Source: Sphingomonas sp. CBMAI 2297
Lineage (GTDB): Bacteria > Pseudomonadota > Alphaproteobacteria > Sphingomonadales > Sphingomonadaceae
NCBI RefSeq assembly: GCF_029870595.1
Contig: NZ_JAPDIR010000005.1
Span: 124,001 to 188,000, forward strand
Length of the DNA stretch: 64,000 bases
Direction of reading: 5' to 3'
In this document: in pieces, positions 52,250 to 60,766 of the stretch
Layout: every line of letters begins with the position of its first letter
Position numbering within the stretch: the first letter of the stretch is position 1
Notes under the pieces: model-generated
Database searches by the model: none
What the model was told of the DNA's origin: nothing
The model's input: only the letters and a program-made list of their open reading frames with translations
Translations under genes and position numbers: made by a program

Positions 52250-52858
52250 ATGTCTGAATCCGAAACCAAGCCAGATCTCGGCCTTATGTTGTACGATAGT
52301 CTGCCTGAGGGGTTTGAGGCAGGGTTGCTCGAAGGATTGGCTGGCGACGGCTTGACGCTTCGAACCTTGCGGATTCCAGGGGGCCCATTCGCCGGGATTG
52401 AGCTTTACCTGCCGGCAGCCGCGATGCTGTTCATCGCCACGGGATATCTCAACGGCTTCCTGCAGAAGGCCGGAGAGGATCATTACGAACTGGTCAAACA
52501 GGCAGCCACAAAGCTGTGGAAGCGTGCGTCGTCGCTGCAGGTCACGAGGATCGGGTCCAAGGGCAAGGTGTCGGACACCGGCTTCTCACTGGCCTATGCG
52601 ATCATGGGCGAAGTTGCCGGCGGCTTGCGCTTCAAGTTTATCGTTCGGACGACGATCGAAGAAACCGAGGCCGACGCCGGGGTCCGGGCATTTCTCGACC
52701 TTCTGCTGGCACTGCAAAGCGGCGAACTCAGCCAAGCAGACACCCAGGCGCTGCTTACCTATCAGCCGATCGGAGGCACCGTGCTGGTTACCTTTGATCC
52801 GCACGCGAAGCGCATCGTGCCGGTTAACGCCTTCGATCCGGAGGCAGCCCAGTCATGA
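52250..52858 (+). CDS. Unknown protein, cargo between relaxase and TraG (1 of 2)
   Basis: A 202-residue protein with no recognised family. ATG 52250 (MSESETKPDLGLMLYDSLPEGFEAGLLEGL) is preferred to the frame's earlier start at 52169, which lies inside the relaxase stop region. A hydrophobic stretch at about 52-72 (IELYLPAAAMLFIATGYLNGF) could be a membrane helix; the remainder is helical with a basic patch (AATKLWKRASSLQVTRIGSKGK). It overlaps the next gene (ATGA), so the pair is a unit. Position inside the conjugation module suggests later insertion. Function unknown. Confidence 0.6.
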   Translation: MSESETKPDLGLMLYDSLPEGFEAGLLEGLAGDGLTLRTLRIPGGPFAGIELYLPAAAMLFIATGYLNGFLQKAGEDHYELVKQAATKLWKRASSLQVTRIGSKGKVSDTGFSLAYAIMGEVAGGLRFKFIVRTTIEETEADAGVRAFLDLLLALQSGELSQADTQALLTYQPIGGTVLVTFDPHAKRIVPVNAFDPEAAQS

Positions 52859-53292
52859 AGGCCGTTCGCGCAGCGCTCTGGCCTTTGCGGGAGCGCGCCC
52901 AGCAAATGACTACGCCGGAAATGCTCGAACGGCTCGACGCCGATCTCGGGCCGCTGGGTTTGGTCAAGACAGGCGACTTGCTTCAACGCTGGCGTCTACC
53001 CGCGCTGCAACTGGCCCGCGCGGGGACGGCGCGGCAATGGCAGAAGCTGCTCGAGCAACATCCGCCCGAGCATCGCCATCTCGCGCTATATGCCGCGGCC
53101 GCCTGGATCACGCGGACCCTGGTGCTGGCCGAAGCGCTTGAACGATCGGATTTGGCGGAGCTTCCAAAAAGATGGGCGGCAGATCGGGCCCTTTCTCCGG
53201 TCGAAGAGGTCGAGGAGCACCGACTCTGGCTATGGCCTTTTGAGTCAGAACCACCCTGGCCGCTCTGGGAGGAGGAAGAGGAGGAGGATTGA
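52855..53292 (+). CDS. Unknown protein, cargo between relaxase and TraG (2 of 2)
   Basis: A 145-residue protein coupled to the previous gene by a 4-base overlap. It is helical (MTTPEMLERLDADLGPLGLV, LALYAAAAWITRTLVLAEAL) and ends in a striking Trp- and Glu-rich tail: LWLWPFESEPPWPLWEEEEEEED-type sequence. No catalytic motif. Together with its partner it may be a small defence, addiction or surface exclusion pair; that is speculation from location. Confidence 0.55.
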   Translation: MKAVRAALWPLRERAQQMTTPEMLERLDADLGPLGLVKTGDLLQRWRLPALQLARAGTARQWQKLLEQHPPEHRHLALYAAAAWITRTLVLAEALERSDLAELPKRWAADRALSPVEEVEEHRLWLWPFESEPPWPLWEEEEEED

Positions 53293-53470
53293 GTGGGCCG
53301 CCGGCATCGCCGTAATCGACCCGCTGATCGATACGCCTCGACGCACACGTTCGCCGAAACGGCACCAAATAGGTACCCAGTGTCACCAGCGAGCGCCTGA
53401 CGCGCGGATCGAGATCCAGCGACCCTTGAGGCCGAGCCCGGGACGCTGAGTCGTGCGGGCGGAGGCCCGC

Positions 53471-55492
53471 ATGACACCGACGAAGCTCCTCCTTGGCCAG
53501 ATGCTGGCGGTCGCCACGATCGTCGTCGCGGGCATCTGGTTCGCGACGCAATGGGCGGCGGCGTCGCTCGCCTATCAGCCCGAGCTCGGGACGCCCTGGT
53601 TCCGGCTCGGCGAAACGCCCGTCTACGCGCCTTGGTCGCTCTTCCCCTGGTGGTTCCATTTCGACGCCTATGCGCCGGTCGTCTTCGACGAGGCCGGCGC
53701 GATCGCCGCGGCGGGCGGCCTGCTGGGCTGCGGTGCGGCGGTGGCCGGCTCGGTCTGGCGGGCACGGCAGCAGCGCAACGTCACGACCTATGGGTCCGCG
53801 CGCTGGGCGGGCCCTCGCGATATCCGGGCCGCAGGGCTGGCGGGGGAGGCCGGCGTGTTCCTGGGCCGGGCTGGCTCCCGCTACCTGCGCCATGACGGGC
53901 CGGAGCATGTCATGGCGTTCGCGCCGACGCGCTCGGGCAAGGGCGTCGGTCTCGTCGTGCCGACCCTGCTCGGCTGGGCCGGCTCGACGGTCGTCCACGA
54001 CATCAAGGGCGAGAACTGGCAGCTGACCGCCGGCTGGCGCGCGCGCTTCTCGCATTGCCTGCTCTTCAACCCGACAGACGCGCGCTCGGCGCGCTACAAT
54101 CCGCTGCTCGAAGTGCGCCGCGGCGCCGACGAGGTCCGCGACGTCCAGAACATCGCCGACATCCTGGTCGATCCGGAAGGCGCGCTCGAACGGCGCAGCC
54201 ATTGGGAGAAGACCAGCCATTCGCTGCTGGTCGGCGCGATCCTCCACATCCTCTACGCCGAGGAGGAGAAGACGCTCGCCCGGGTCGCGACCTTCCTGTC
54301 CGACCCCGAGCGCCCGTTCGTTGCCACGCTGCGCGCGATGATGGCGACCAATCACCTCGGGACCGACGAGACGCCGCTGGTGCATCCGGCCGTCGCCTCG
54401 GCCGCACGCGAGGTGCTCAACAAGTCCGACAACGAGCGCTCGGGCGTGCTGTCGACCGCGATGTCGTTCCTCGGTCTCTACCGCGACCCGACGGTCGCAG
54501 CGGTCACGGCCGCGTCCGACTGGCGCGTCGAGGACCTGGTCGCCGCACCGCATCCGGTGTCGCTCTACCTGGTCGTGCCGCCCTCGGACATCAGCCGCAC
54601 CAAGCCGCTGATCCGTCTCGTGCTCAACCAGATCGGCCGGCGCCTGACCGAGCAGTTGTATGCCGCGGGCGCTCCGGGGCGCCACAGGCTGCTGATGATG
54701 CTGGACGAGTTCCCGGCGCTCGGCCGCCTCGACTTCTTCGAGACCAGCCTGGCCTTCCTCGCCGGCTATGGCGTCCGCGCCTTCCTGATCGCGCAGAGCC
54801 TGAACCAGATCGAGAAGGCTTACGGCGAGCACAACGCCATCCTCGACAACTGCCATGTCCGCGTCGCCTTTGCGACGAACGACGAGCGGACCGCGAAGCG
54901 CATCTCCGACGCGCTCGGCACCGCCACCGAGCAGCGCGCCATGCGCAACTATGCCGGCCACCGGCTGGCGCCCTGGCTCGCCCACGTCATGGTCAGCCGG
55001 CAGGAGACCGCGCGCGCACTGCTGACGCCCGGCGAGGTCATGCAGCTGCCGCCGACCGACGAGGTCGTGCTGGTTGCGGGCTATCCGCCGGTCCGCGCGC
55101 GGAAGCTGCGCTACTTCGAGGACGCGGAGTTCAAGGCGCGCGTGCTGCCGCCTCCCGCTCCCGGACGCGCCCAGGCGGCCGATCTGCCGCCGCACCGCGC
55201 GCATGACTGGCAGGACCGGGTCCGCCGGGTCGATGCGCGGCTCGCCGAGGCTGCGCCCGAAGACGAGGAGGAGGCCGGCGGCCTCGAGCAGGCGCGCCAT
55301 CCCGCCCAGGAAATCGGCGCCGCCGCACCCGTCGATCTGGCGCCCGCCGACCCGCTCGGGCTGGGCGAGGACGAAGGCGACCCCGCCGCCGACAAGCGCG
55401 CGATGGACCAGGCCACGACCGGCACCGCGCGGCGCGCCTATGTGCTGGACATGGCCGACAAGCGGCCCGGCAATCTCGAGCTGGACTTCTGA
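53471..55492 (+). CDS. traG: TraG/VirD4 type IV coupling protein
   Basis: A 673-residue coupling ATPase that hands the relaxase-DNA complex to the channel. ATG 53471 has GGAGG five bases upstream; a GTG 18 bases earlier is less likely. Two N-terminal membrane helices (LGQMLAVATIVVAGIWFATQ and AIAAAGGLLGCGAAVAGSVW), Walker A FAPTRSGKGVGLV near 150-160, and Walker B LLMMLDEFPALGRL near 408 are typical of TraG. An acidic C-terminal tail follows. The gene ends one base before the copG start. Confidence 0.92.
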   Translation: MTPTKLLLGQMLAVATIVVAGIWFATQWAAASLAYQPELGTPWFRLGETPVYAPWSLFPWWFHFDAYAPVVFDEAGAIAAAGGLLGCGAAVAGSVWRARQQRNVTTYGSARWAGPRDIRAAGLAGEAGVFLGRAGSRYLRHDGPEHVMAFAPTRSGKGVGLVVPTLLGWAGSTVVHDIKGENWQLTAGWRARFSHCLLFNPTDARSARYNPLLEVRRGADEVRDVQNIADILVDPEGALERRSHWEKTSHSLLVGAILHILYAEEEKTLARVATFLSDPERPFVATLRAMMATNHLGTDETPLVHPAVASAAREVLNKSDNERSGVLSTAMSFLGLYRDPTVAAVTAASDWRVEDLVAAPHPVSLYLVVPPSDISRTKPLIRLVLNQIGRRLTEQLYAAGAPGRHRLLMMLDEFPALGRLDFFETSLAFLAGYGVRAFLIAQSLNQIEKAYGEHNAILDNCHVRVAFATNDERTAKRISDALGTATEQRAMRNYAGHRLAPWLAHVMVSRQETARALLTPGEVMQLPPTDEVVLVAGYPPVRARKLRYFEDAEFKARVLPPPAPGRAQAADLPPHRAHDWQDRVRRVDARLAEAAPEDEEEAGGLEQARHPAQEIGAAAPVDLAPADPLGLGEDEGDPAADKRAMDQATTGTARRAYVLDMADKRPGNLELDF

Positions 55493-55493
55493 G

Positions 55494-55895
55494 ATGGCCG
55501 AGCGCGTCCGCCACCAGCTCTTCCTGCCGAAGCCGGTCAGCGACCGGCTCGAGACGCTTGCCGCAGCACCCGGCGCGACCAAGTCCGCCATCCTCGCCGA
55601 TGCGGTGACCGCCTGGCTCAACCGCCGCGGCACCTCTGAACTCGAGGATCGCTTCGCGCTCCGCCTCGACCGGATGTCCAACGCGCTGGGCCGCATCGAG
55701 CGCGACGGCCATGTCGTGCTCGAGACGCTCGCGCTGTTCATCCGCTTCGAACTCTCGATCCAGGCACCGCTCGCCGAGAACGACGTGGCGGGCCGCGCGC
55801 TCGCGCGCGAGCGCTTCGAGGCGTTCGTGACGCAGGTCGGACGCGCCGTCGCGACCGGCAGGCGCACGCTCCTCCCCGGAGAGGAAGAGCGATGA
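55494..55895 (+). CDS. CopG/ribbon-helix-helix protein of the trb operon
   Basis: A 133-residue protein with an N-terminal ribbon-helix-helix (RVRHQLFLPKPVSDRLETLAA, then TKSAILADAVTAWL) and a helical tail (RLDRMSNALGRIERDGHVVLE). It sits between traG and trbB, where trb-type elements usually have it, and probably autoregulates the operon. It overlaps trbB (ATGA). The truncated gene at 11699-12070 is a divergent relative. Confidence 0.8.
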   Translation: MAERVRHQLFLPKPVSDRLETLAAAPGATKSAILADAVTAWLNRRGTSELEDRFALRLDRMSNALGRIERDGHVVLETLALFIRFELSIQAPLAENDVAGRALARERFEAFVTQVGRAVATGRRTLLPGEEER

Positions 55896-56878
55896 GCGAT
55901 ATCCTCTCCTCCGATCGCCGCCGCGCGATGCTGCGCACGGCGATGGGCCCCGACATCGCCTCGGCGCTCGCCGATCCACTGGTGGTCGAGGTCATGGTCA
56001 ATCCCGATGGGTCGCTGCGCCTCGACCGGCTCGGCGAAGGCCGGATCGACACGGGCGTCGTCTTGGAGGCATCGCAGGTCGAGCGGATCGTCCGGCTGGT
56101 CGCGAGCCACGCGCGCGCCGAGGTCCATGCCGGGCAGCCTATCATCTCGGCCGAGCTGCCCGCGCATCTCGATGGCCGGGCCGGCGAGCGTTTCGAAGGC
56201 GTGCTGCCACCGGTCTCGACGGGTCCCTGCTTCTCGATCCGCAAGCCTGCCCAGCGCCTCTACACGCTCGACGATTATGTCGCCGATGGGATCATGGCCG
56301 AGGCCATGGCGGATGCGCTGCGGGCGGCGGTCACCCAGCGGTTCAACATCCTTATCGCCGGCGGGACGAGCTCGGGCAAGACGACGCTCGCCAACGCGCT
56401 GCTTGCCGAGATGCGCTGGGTGGAGACGCGCGTCATCCTGATCGAGGACACGCGCGAGCTGCAAAGCCCGGCACCGGACACCGTTGCACTCCGCACCCGC
56501 CCGGGAATCGTGTCGATGACCGACTTGGTGCGCTCGACGCTCCGCCTCCGCCCGGACCGGATCATCGTCGGCGAGGTCCGCGGACCCGAGGCGCTCGACA
56601 TGCTCAAGGCCTGGAACACCGGGCACCCCGGCGGGATTGCGACCGTCCACGCCAACTCGGCCGAGGCTGCGCTCTACCGCGTCGAACAGCTCGTCCAGGA
56701 AGCGGTCGTCACCGTACCCCGCCGCCTCGTCGCCGAGGCGATCGACCTCGTCGTCTTCATCGCCGGACGCGGTGCCCACCGCTCGGTCGACGCGATCGCG
56801 CGGGTCGTCGGCGTCGATCCCGACACCGGCGCCTACGCGCTCGCCCCCTTCTCCCTCCCCCACAATCAAGGAGCCTGA
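55892..56878 (+). CDS. trbB: TrbB, VirB11-type secretion ATPase
   Basis: A 328-residue hexameric traffic ATPase of the trb type IV secretion system. Walker A is GGTSSGKTTLAN near 157-168, the Asp box is IEDTRELQ, followed by the MTDLVRSTLRLRPDRIIVGEVRG Walker B region and the His box GGIATVHANS. Length is normal. It powers pilus assembly and substrate transfer at the inner membrane. Start overlaps copG. Confidence 0.95.
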   Translation: MSDILSSDRRRAMLRTAMGPDIASALADPLVVEVMVNPDGSLRLDRLGEGRIDTGVVLEASQVERIVRLVASHARAEVHAGQPIISAELPAHLDGRAGERFEGVLPPVSTGPCFSIRKPAQRLYTLDDYVADGIMAEAMADALRAAVTQRFNILIAGGTSSGKTTLANALLAEMRWVETRVILIEDTRELQSPAPDTVALRTRPGIVSMTDLVRSTLRLRPDRIIVGEVRGPEALDMLKAWNTGHPGGIATVHANSAEAALYRVEQLVQEAVVTVPRRLVAEAIDLVVFIAGRGAHRSVDAIARVVGVDPDTGAYALAPFSLPHNQGA

Positions 56879-56880
56879 CC

Positions 56881-57207
56881 ATGAAGACCATTGCCTTGCC
56901 CACCAAGCCGCACCTGCTGGCCGGCGCCGCCCTTGCCGTTCTGGTCGCCGGCCAGGCCTGGGCCTCCGGAACCGGCATGCCGTGGGAGGAACCGCTCCAG
57001 CAGGTGCTGGAATCGGTCCAGGGCCCGGTCGCCAAGATCGTCGCGGTGATCATCATCATCGTGACCGGCCTGACGCTGGCGTTCGGCGAGACGGCCGGCG
57101 GCTTCCGCCGGCTCATCCAGATCGTCTTCGGCCTGAGCATCGCGTTCGCGGCCTCGAGCTTCTTCCTGTCCTTCTTCTCGTTCGGCGGCGGGGCGCTGCT
57201 GGCATGA
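56881..57207 (+). CDS. trbC: TrbC, pilin subunit
   Basis: A 108-residue VirB2-like pilin precursor. It has a long signal sequence (MKTIALPTKPHLLAGAALAVLVAGQAWAS), then two hydrophobic helices (IVAVIIIIVTGLTLAFGE and LIQIVFGLSIAFAASSFF). TraF in this element is the likely processing peptidase. It begins 2 bases after the trbB stop and its own stop overlaps the trbD start. Confidence 0.92.
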   Translation: MKTIALPTKPHLLAGAALAVLVAGQAWASGTGMPWEEPLQQVLESVQGPVAKIVAVIIIIVTGLTLAFGETAGGFRRLIQIVFGLSIAFAASSFFLSFFSFGGGALLA

Positions 57208-57476
57208 TCGGCGACGGCCAGCATCTCGACGGGTTCGAGGCGCCGCTCCACCGGTCGCTCGCCGAGCCGATCCTGCTCGGCGGCGCGCCGCGCGCCATCG
57301 CGATCGTCAACGGCACCGTCGCCGCCGCGCTGGGCCTCGGACTCCAGCAGTGGATCGCGGGCGTGCTGGTCTGGGCGGTCGGGCACACCATCGCGGTGTT
57401 CGCGGCGAAGCGCGACCCGGACTTCGCTCCGGTGCTCGCGCGCCACCTGCGGCAGCGGGGATATCTCGCATGCTGA
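57204..57476 (+). CDS. trbD: TrbD, VirB3-like channel protein
   Basis: A 90-residue VirB3-like membrane protein. The FEAPLHRSLAEPILLGGAPR opening and two close hydrophobic segments (AIAIVNGTVAAALGLGLQQW and GVLVWAVGHTIAVFA) are characteristic. It overlaps trbC at its start (ATGA) and trbE at its end by 7 bases. It would anchor the TrbE ATPase to the membrane. Confidence 0.9.
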   Translation: MIGDGQHLDGFEAPLHRSLAEPILLGGAPRAIAIVNGTVAAALGLGLQQWIAGVLVWAVGHTIAVFAAKRDPDFAPVLARHLRQRGYLAC

Positions 57477-59908
57477 ACCTGCGCGAATATCGCAGCCGCG
57501 CCGACCGGCTGGCCGATCATCTGCCCTGGGCCGCGCTGGTCGCGCCCGGCGTGGTGCTCAACAAGGACGGCAGCTTCCAGCGCACGCTGCGCTTCCGCGG
57601 CCCCGACCTCGAATCGGCGACCGAGGCCGAACTGGTCTCCGCCTGCGCGCGCGCCAACAATGTGCTCAAGCGCTTCGGCTCGGGCTGGGCGCTGCACATC
57701 GAGGCCGAGCGTCGCGAGGCGCCGGGCTATCCGGCGAGCGACTTCCCGGACGCGGCGTCCTGGCTCGTCGACGAGGAGCGGCGCGCCTCGTTCGAGGCGG
57801 CGGGTACGCATTTCGAGAGCCGCTACCATCTCACCCTGACCTTCCTGCCGCCGCCCGACCAGGCGGACAGCGCCGGCCGCGCGCTGGTCGAGCGTGCCGA
57901 TGCGCCGCAGGGCCGCGACTGGCACCAGGCGCTGGCCGGGTTCGTCGCGGAGACCGATCGCGCGCTCGACCTGTTCTCCGACTTCATGCCGGAGATGGCC
58001 GCGCTCGACGATGCGGAGACGCTCGCCTTCCTCCACGGCGCGATCTCGACCCGACGCCACGGCGTCCGCGTGCCCGAGACGCCGATGTATCTGGACGGTC
58101 TGCTCGCCGACACGCCGCTGATCGGCGGGCTCGAGCCGATGCTCGGGTCGTTGCACCTGCGCACGCTGACCATCCTCGGCTTCCCCGGCCTCAGCCGGCC
58201 CGGGATCCTCGACGCGCTCAACCATCAGGACTTCGGCTATCGCTGGGTCACGCGGTTCATCGCGCTCGACAAGACCGACGCGACTAGGGCGCTGACCCGG
58301 CTGCGCCGCCAATGGTTCAACAAGCGCAAGTCGGTCACCGCGATGCTGCGCGAGGTGATCTACAACCAGCCGGTCCAGCTGCTCGACAGCGACGCCGACA
58401 ACAAGACCGCCGACGCCGATCTGGCACTCCAGGCACTGGGCGGCGACCATGTTGCCTTCGGCTACCTCACCACGACGATCACCGTCACCGACGAGGATCG
58501 CGCCCGTGTCGAGGACAAGGTCCGCGCGGTCGAGCGGATCGTCAACGGGCTCGGCTTCACCTGCATCCGCGAGGGGCTGAACGTGGTCGAGGCCTGGCTC
58601 TCGAGTCTGCCCGGGCAGGTCTATGCCAATGTCCGGCAGCCGCTCGTCCATACGCTCAACCTCGCGCACCTGATGCCGCTCTCGAGCGTTTGGGCCGGAC
58701 CATCGCGCAACCGGCACCTCGACGGGCCTCCGCTCCTTCACGCCGAAACCAGCGGGTCGACCCCGTTCCGCCTGTCGACCCACGTCGGCGATGTCGGGCA
58801 CATGATGATCGTCGGGCCGACGGGTGCCGGCAAGTCGGTCCTGCTCGCTCTGATCGCGCTCCAGTTCTGCCGCTATCCGGGCAGCCAGCTCTACCTCTTC
58901 GACATGGGCCGCTCGGCGCGGGCGGCGACGCTGGCAATGGGCGGTGCGCATCACGGCCTCGGGCTCGGCGGCGACGCCGGCGAGACGATCGCGTTCCAGC
59001 CGCTTGCCGGGATCGGCGACGCCGGAGAGCGCGCCTGGGCGGCCGAGTGGATCGCCGCGCTGCTCGCACACGAAAAGGTCGTGGTCACGCCGGAGGTGAA
59101 GGAAGCCGTCTGGTCGGCGCTGACCAGTCTGGCGAGCGCGCCGATCGAGGAACGGACGCTCACCGGCCTCTCGCTGCTGCTCCAGTCGATGGCGCTCCGC
59201 TCGGCACTCGCGCCCTATACGCTCGAAGGTCCGTTCGGCCGGCTGCTCGACGCGGCCGAGGATGATCTGCGCATGGCGGACGTCCAGTGCTTCGAGACCG
59301 AGGCGCTGATGGGTGCGGGCAGCGCGGTCGCGCCCGTCCTGACCTATCTCTTTCACCGGCTCGAGGCGCGGTTCACCGGACGCCCGACATTGCTGATCCT
59401 CGACGAGGCCTGGAAGTTCCTCGACCACCCGCTGTTCGCCGCGCGCATCCGCGAATGGCTGAAGACGCTGCGCAAGAAGAATGTCGCGGTGATCTTCGCG
59501 AGCCAGAGCCTCGCCGACATCGCCGACAGCGGCATCGCACCCGCCATCATCGAGAGTTGTCCGCAGCGCATCCTGCTTCCCAATGCCGCGGCGATCGAGC
59601 CGCAGGGACGCGCGGCCTATCAGCGGTTCGGTCTCAACGACCGCCAGATCGAGCTCGTCAGCCGCGCGACGCCCAAGCGGCACTATTACCTACAGTCTGC
59701 GGCCGGCAACCGTCTCTTCGAGCTGGGCCTCGGGCCCATCGCGCTCGCGCTGTGCGGCGCCTCCGATCCCGCCACCCAGGCGCGCATCGACGCGCTGCTC
59801 GCCGCGCACGGCCCGGCCGGATTCGCCGCGCGCTTCCTCGAAGACGCCGGGCTCGACTGGGCCGCGGCGCTGCTCGCCCAATTCCCCGATCCCCAAGCGA
59901 AGGAGTAG
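57470..59908 (+). CDS. trbE: TrbE, VirB4-type secretion ATPase
   Basis: An 812-residue VirB4/TrbE ATPase, the largest motor of the channel. The N-terminal CagE/TrbE domain begins MLNLREYRSRADRLADHLPWA; Walker A is GPTGAGKSVL near 449-457, and Walker B LLILDEAWKFLDHP near 641-654. The C-terminal RecA-like core includes NVAVIFASQSLADI. Length is usual. It drives pilin extraction and early channel assembly. Confidence 0.95.
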   Translation: MLNLREYRSRADRLADHLPWAALVAPGVVLNKDGSFQRTLRFRGPDLESATEAELVSACARANNVLKRFGSGWALHIEAERREAPGYPASDFPDAASWLVDEERRASFEAAGTHFESRYHLTLTFLPPPDQADSAGRALVERADAPQGRDWHQALAGFVAETDRALDLFSDFMPEMAALDDAETLAFLHGAISTRRHGVRVPETPMYLDGLLADTPLIGGLEPMLGSLHLRTLTILGFPGLSRPGILDALNHQDFGYRWVTRFIALDKTDATRALTRLRRQWFNKRKSVTAMLREVIYNQPVQLLDSDADNKTADADLALQALGGDHVAFGYLTTTITVTDEDRARVEDKVRAVERIVNGLGFTCIREGLNVVEAWLSSLPGQVYANVRQPLVHTLNLAHLMPLSSVWAGPSRNRHLDGPPLLHAETSGSTPFRLSTHVGDVGHMMIVGPTGAGKSVLLALIALQFCRYPGSQLYLFDMGRSARAATLAMGGAHHGLGLGGDAGETIAFQPLAGIGDAGERAWAAEWIAALLAHEKVVVTPEVKEAVWSALTSLASAPIEERTLTGLSLLLQSMALRSALAPYTLEGPFGRLLDAAEDDLRMADVQCFETEALMGAGSAVAPVLTYLFHRLEARFTGRPTLLILDEAWKFLDHPLFAARIREWLKTLRKKNVAVIFASQSLADIADSGIAPAIIESCPQRILLPNAAAIEPQGRAAYQRFGLNDRQIELVSRATPKRHYYLQSAAGNRLFELGLGPIALALCGASDPATQARIDALLAAHGPAGFAARFLEDAGLDWAAALLAQFPDPQAKE

Positions 59909-59913
59909 AAGTG

Positions 59914-60654
59914 ATGCGTATCCTCACCCGCAAGAACCTGATCGCGACAGCGCTGGGCCTCGGCGCCCTGGGCTCGCTGACGATGGGTTTTGCCACCTCG
60001 GCGCACGCGCAGATCACGGTGTTCGACCCCAGCAACTACAGCCAGACCGTCCTGACCGCGGCGCGCACGCTCCAGCAGGTCAACAACCAGATCCAGTCGC
60101 TCCAGAACGAGGTGCAGATGCTGCTCCGGCTGGACAGGAACCTGAAGGGCATCGCCTTTCCACAGCTTCAGGCGCTGCTCGACAAGCTCGACGGTATCGA
60201 CCGGCTGATGCAGCAGGCGCAGAGCGTCGGCTTCGAGATGGACCAGCTCGAGGCCAGGCTGAAGGTGCTCTATCCGCGCAGCTTCGATCCCGCCTCGACA
60301 CGCGACCAGCGGCTGCAGGCTGCCCGGGCGCGCTACGATGCGAGTACCGATGCGCTGCGCCGGACGATGGCCGTCCAGAGCGGCATCGTGCAGCAGGCGC
60401 GCGAGGATGCCGAGGCGCTGGCCGAGATCGCGGCGCGCAGCCAAAGCGCGGAAGGCGCGCTCGCCGTCGGACAGGCAACCAACCAGCTGCTCGCGCTCAC
60501 CGCCAAGCAGGGCATGGCTCTCCAGCAGATGATGGCCGCGCAGTTCCGCGCCGACGCGCTCGAGAAGCAGCGCCAGCTGACCGAGTCCGAGGCGTCGCGC
60601 GCCGCGACGCGCAGGTTCCTCGGAAGCGGCACTGCCTACACGCCCCGGCAATAG
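59914..60654 (+). CDS. trbJ: TrbJ, VirB5-like pilus protein
   Basis: A 246-residue periplasmic VirB5-like protein. ATG 59914 (a GTG lies 3 bases upstream) has AAGGAGTAG before it. The signal peptide ends at SAHAQ; long helices with Gln-rich heptads follow (LQQVNNQIQSLQNEVQMLLRLDRN), then ARARYDASTDALRRTMAVQ. TrbK, which is often next in such operons, is not seen before trbL. TrbJ sits at the pilus tip and contributes to recipient contact. Confidence 0.9.
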   Translation: MRILTRKNLIATALGLGALGSLTMGFATSAHAQITVFDPSNYSQTVLTAARTLQQVNNQIQSLQNEVQMLLRLDRNLKGIAFPQLQALLDKLDGIDRLMQQAQSVGFEMDQLEARLKVLYPRSFDPASTRDQRLQAARARYDASTDALRRTMAVQSGIVQQAREDAEALAEIAARSQSAEGALAVGQATNQLLALTAKQGMALQQMMAAQFRADALEKQRQLTESEASRAATRRFLGSGTAYTPRQ

Positions 60655-60766
60655 CGAGACCGGCCGCGGCGGCAACAGCCCCCGCCGCCGCGGTCGCAGC
60701 CCGCGGGGCCCGGCCACCCGCTCCCCCTGGCCGGGCCCCGCGGCACCCAGATCCAAGGAAGAACCC

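Noticed and set aside
53108..56869. A 1253-codon open frame on the minus strand
   Set aside because: It runs antisense across traG, copG and trbB, all well-supported genes with clear motifs. High GC content leaves the opposite frame open; the product is Arg/Asp-rich with no domain.
57113..59683. An 856-codon minus-strand frame
   Set aside because: Antisense to trbE, which has intact Walker motifs. A GC-skew artefact.
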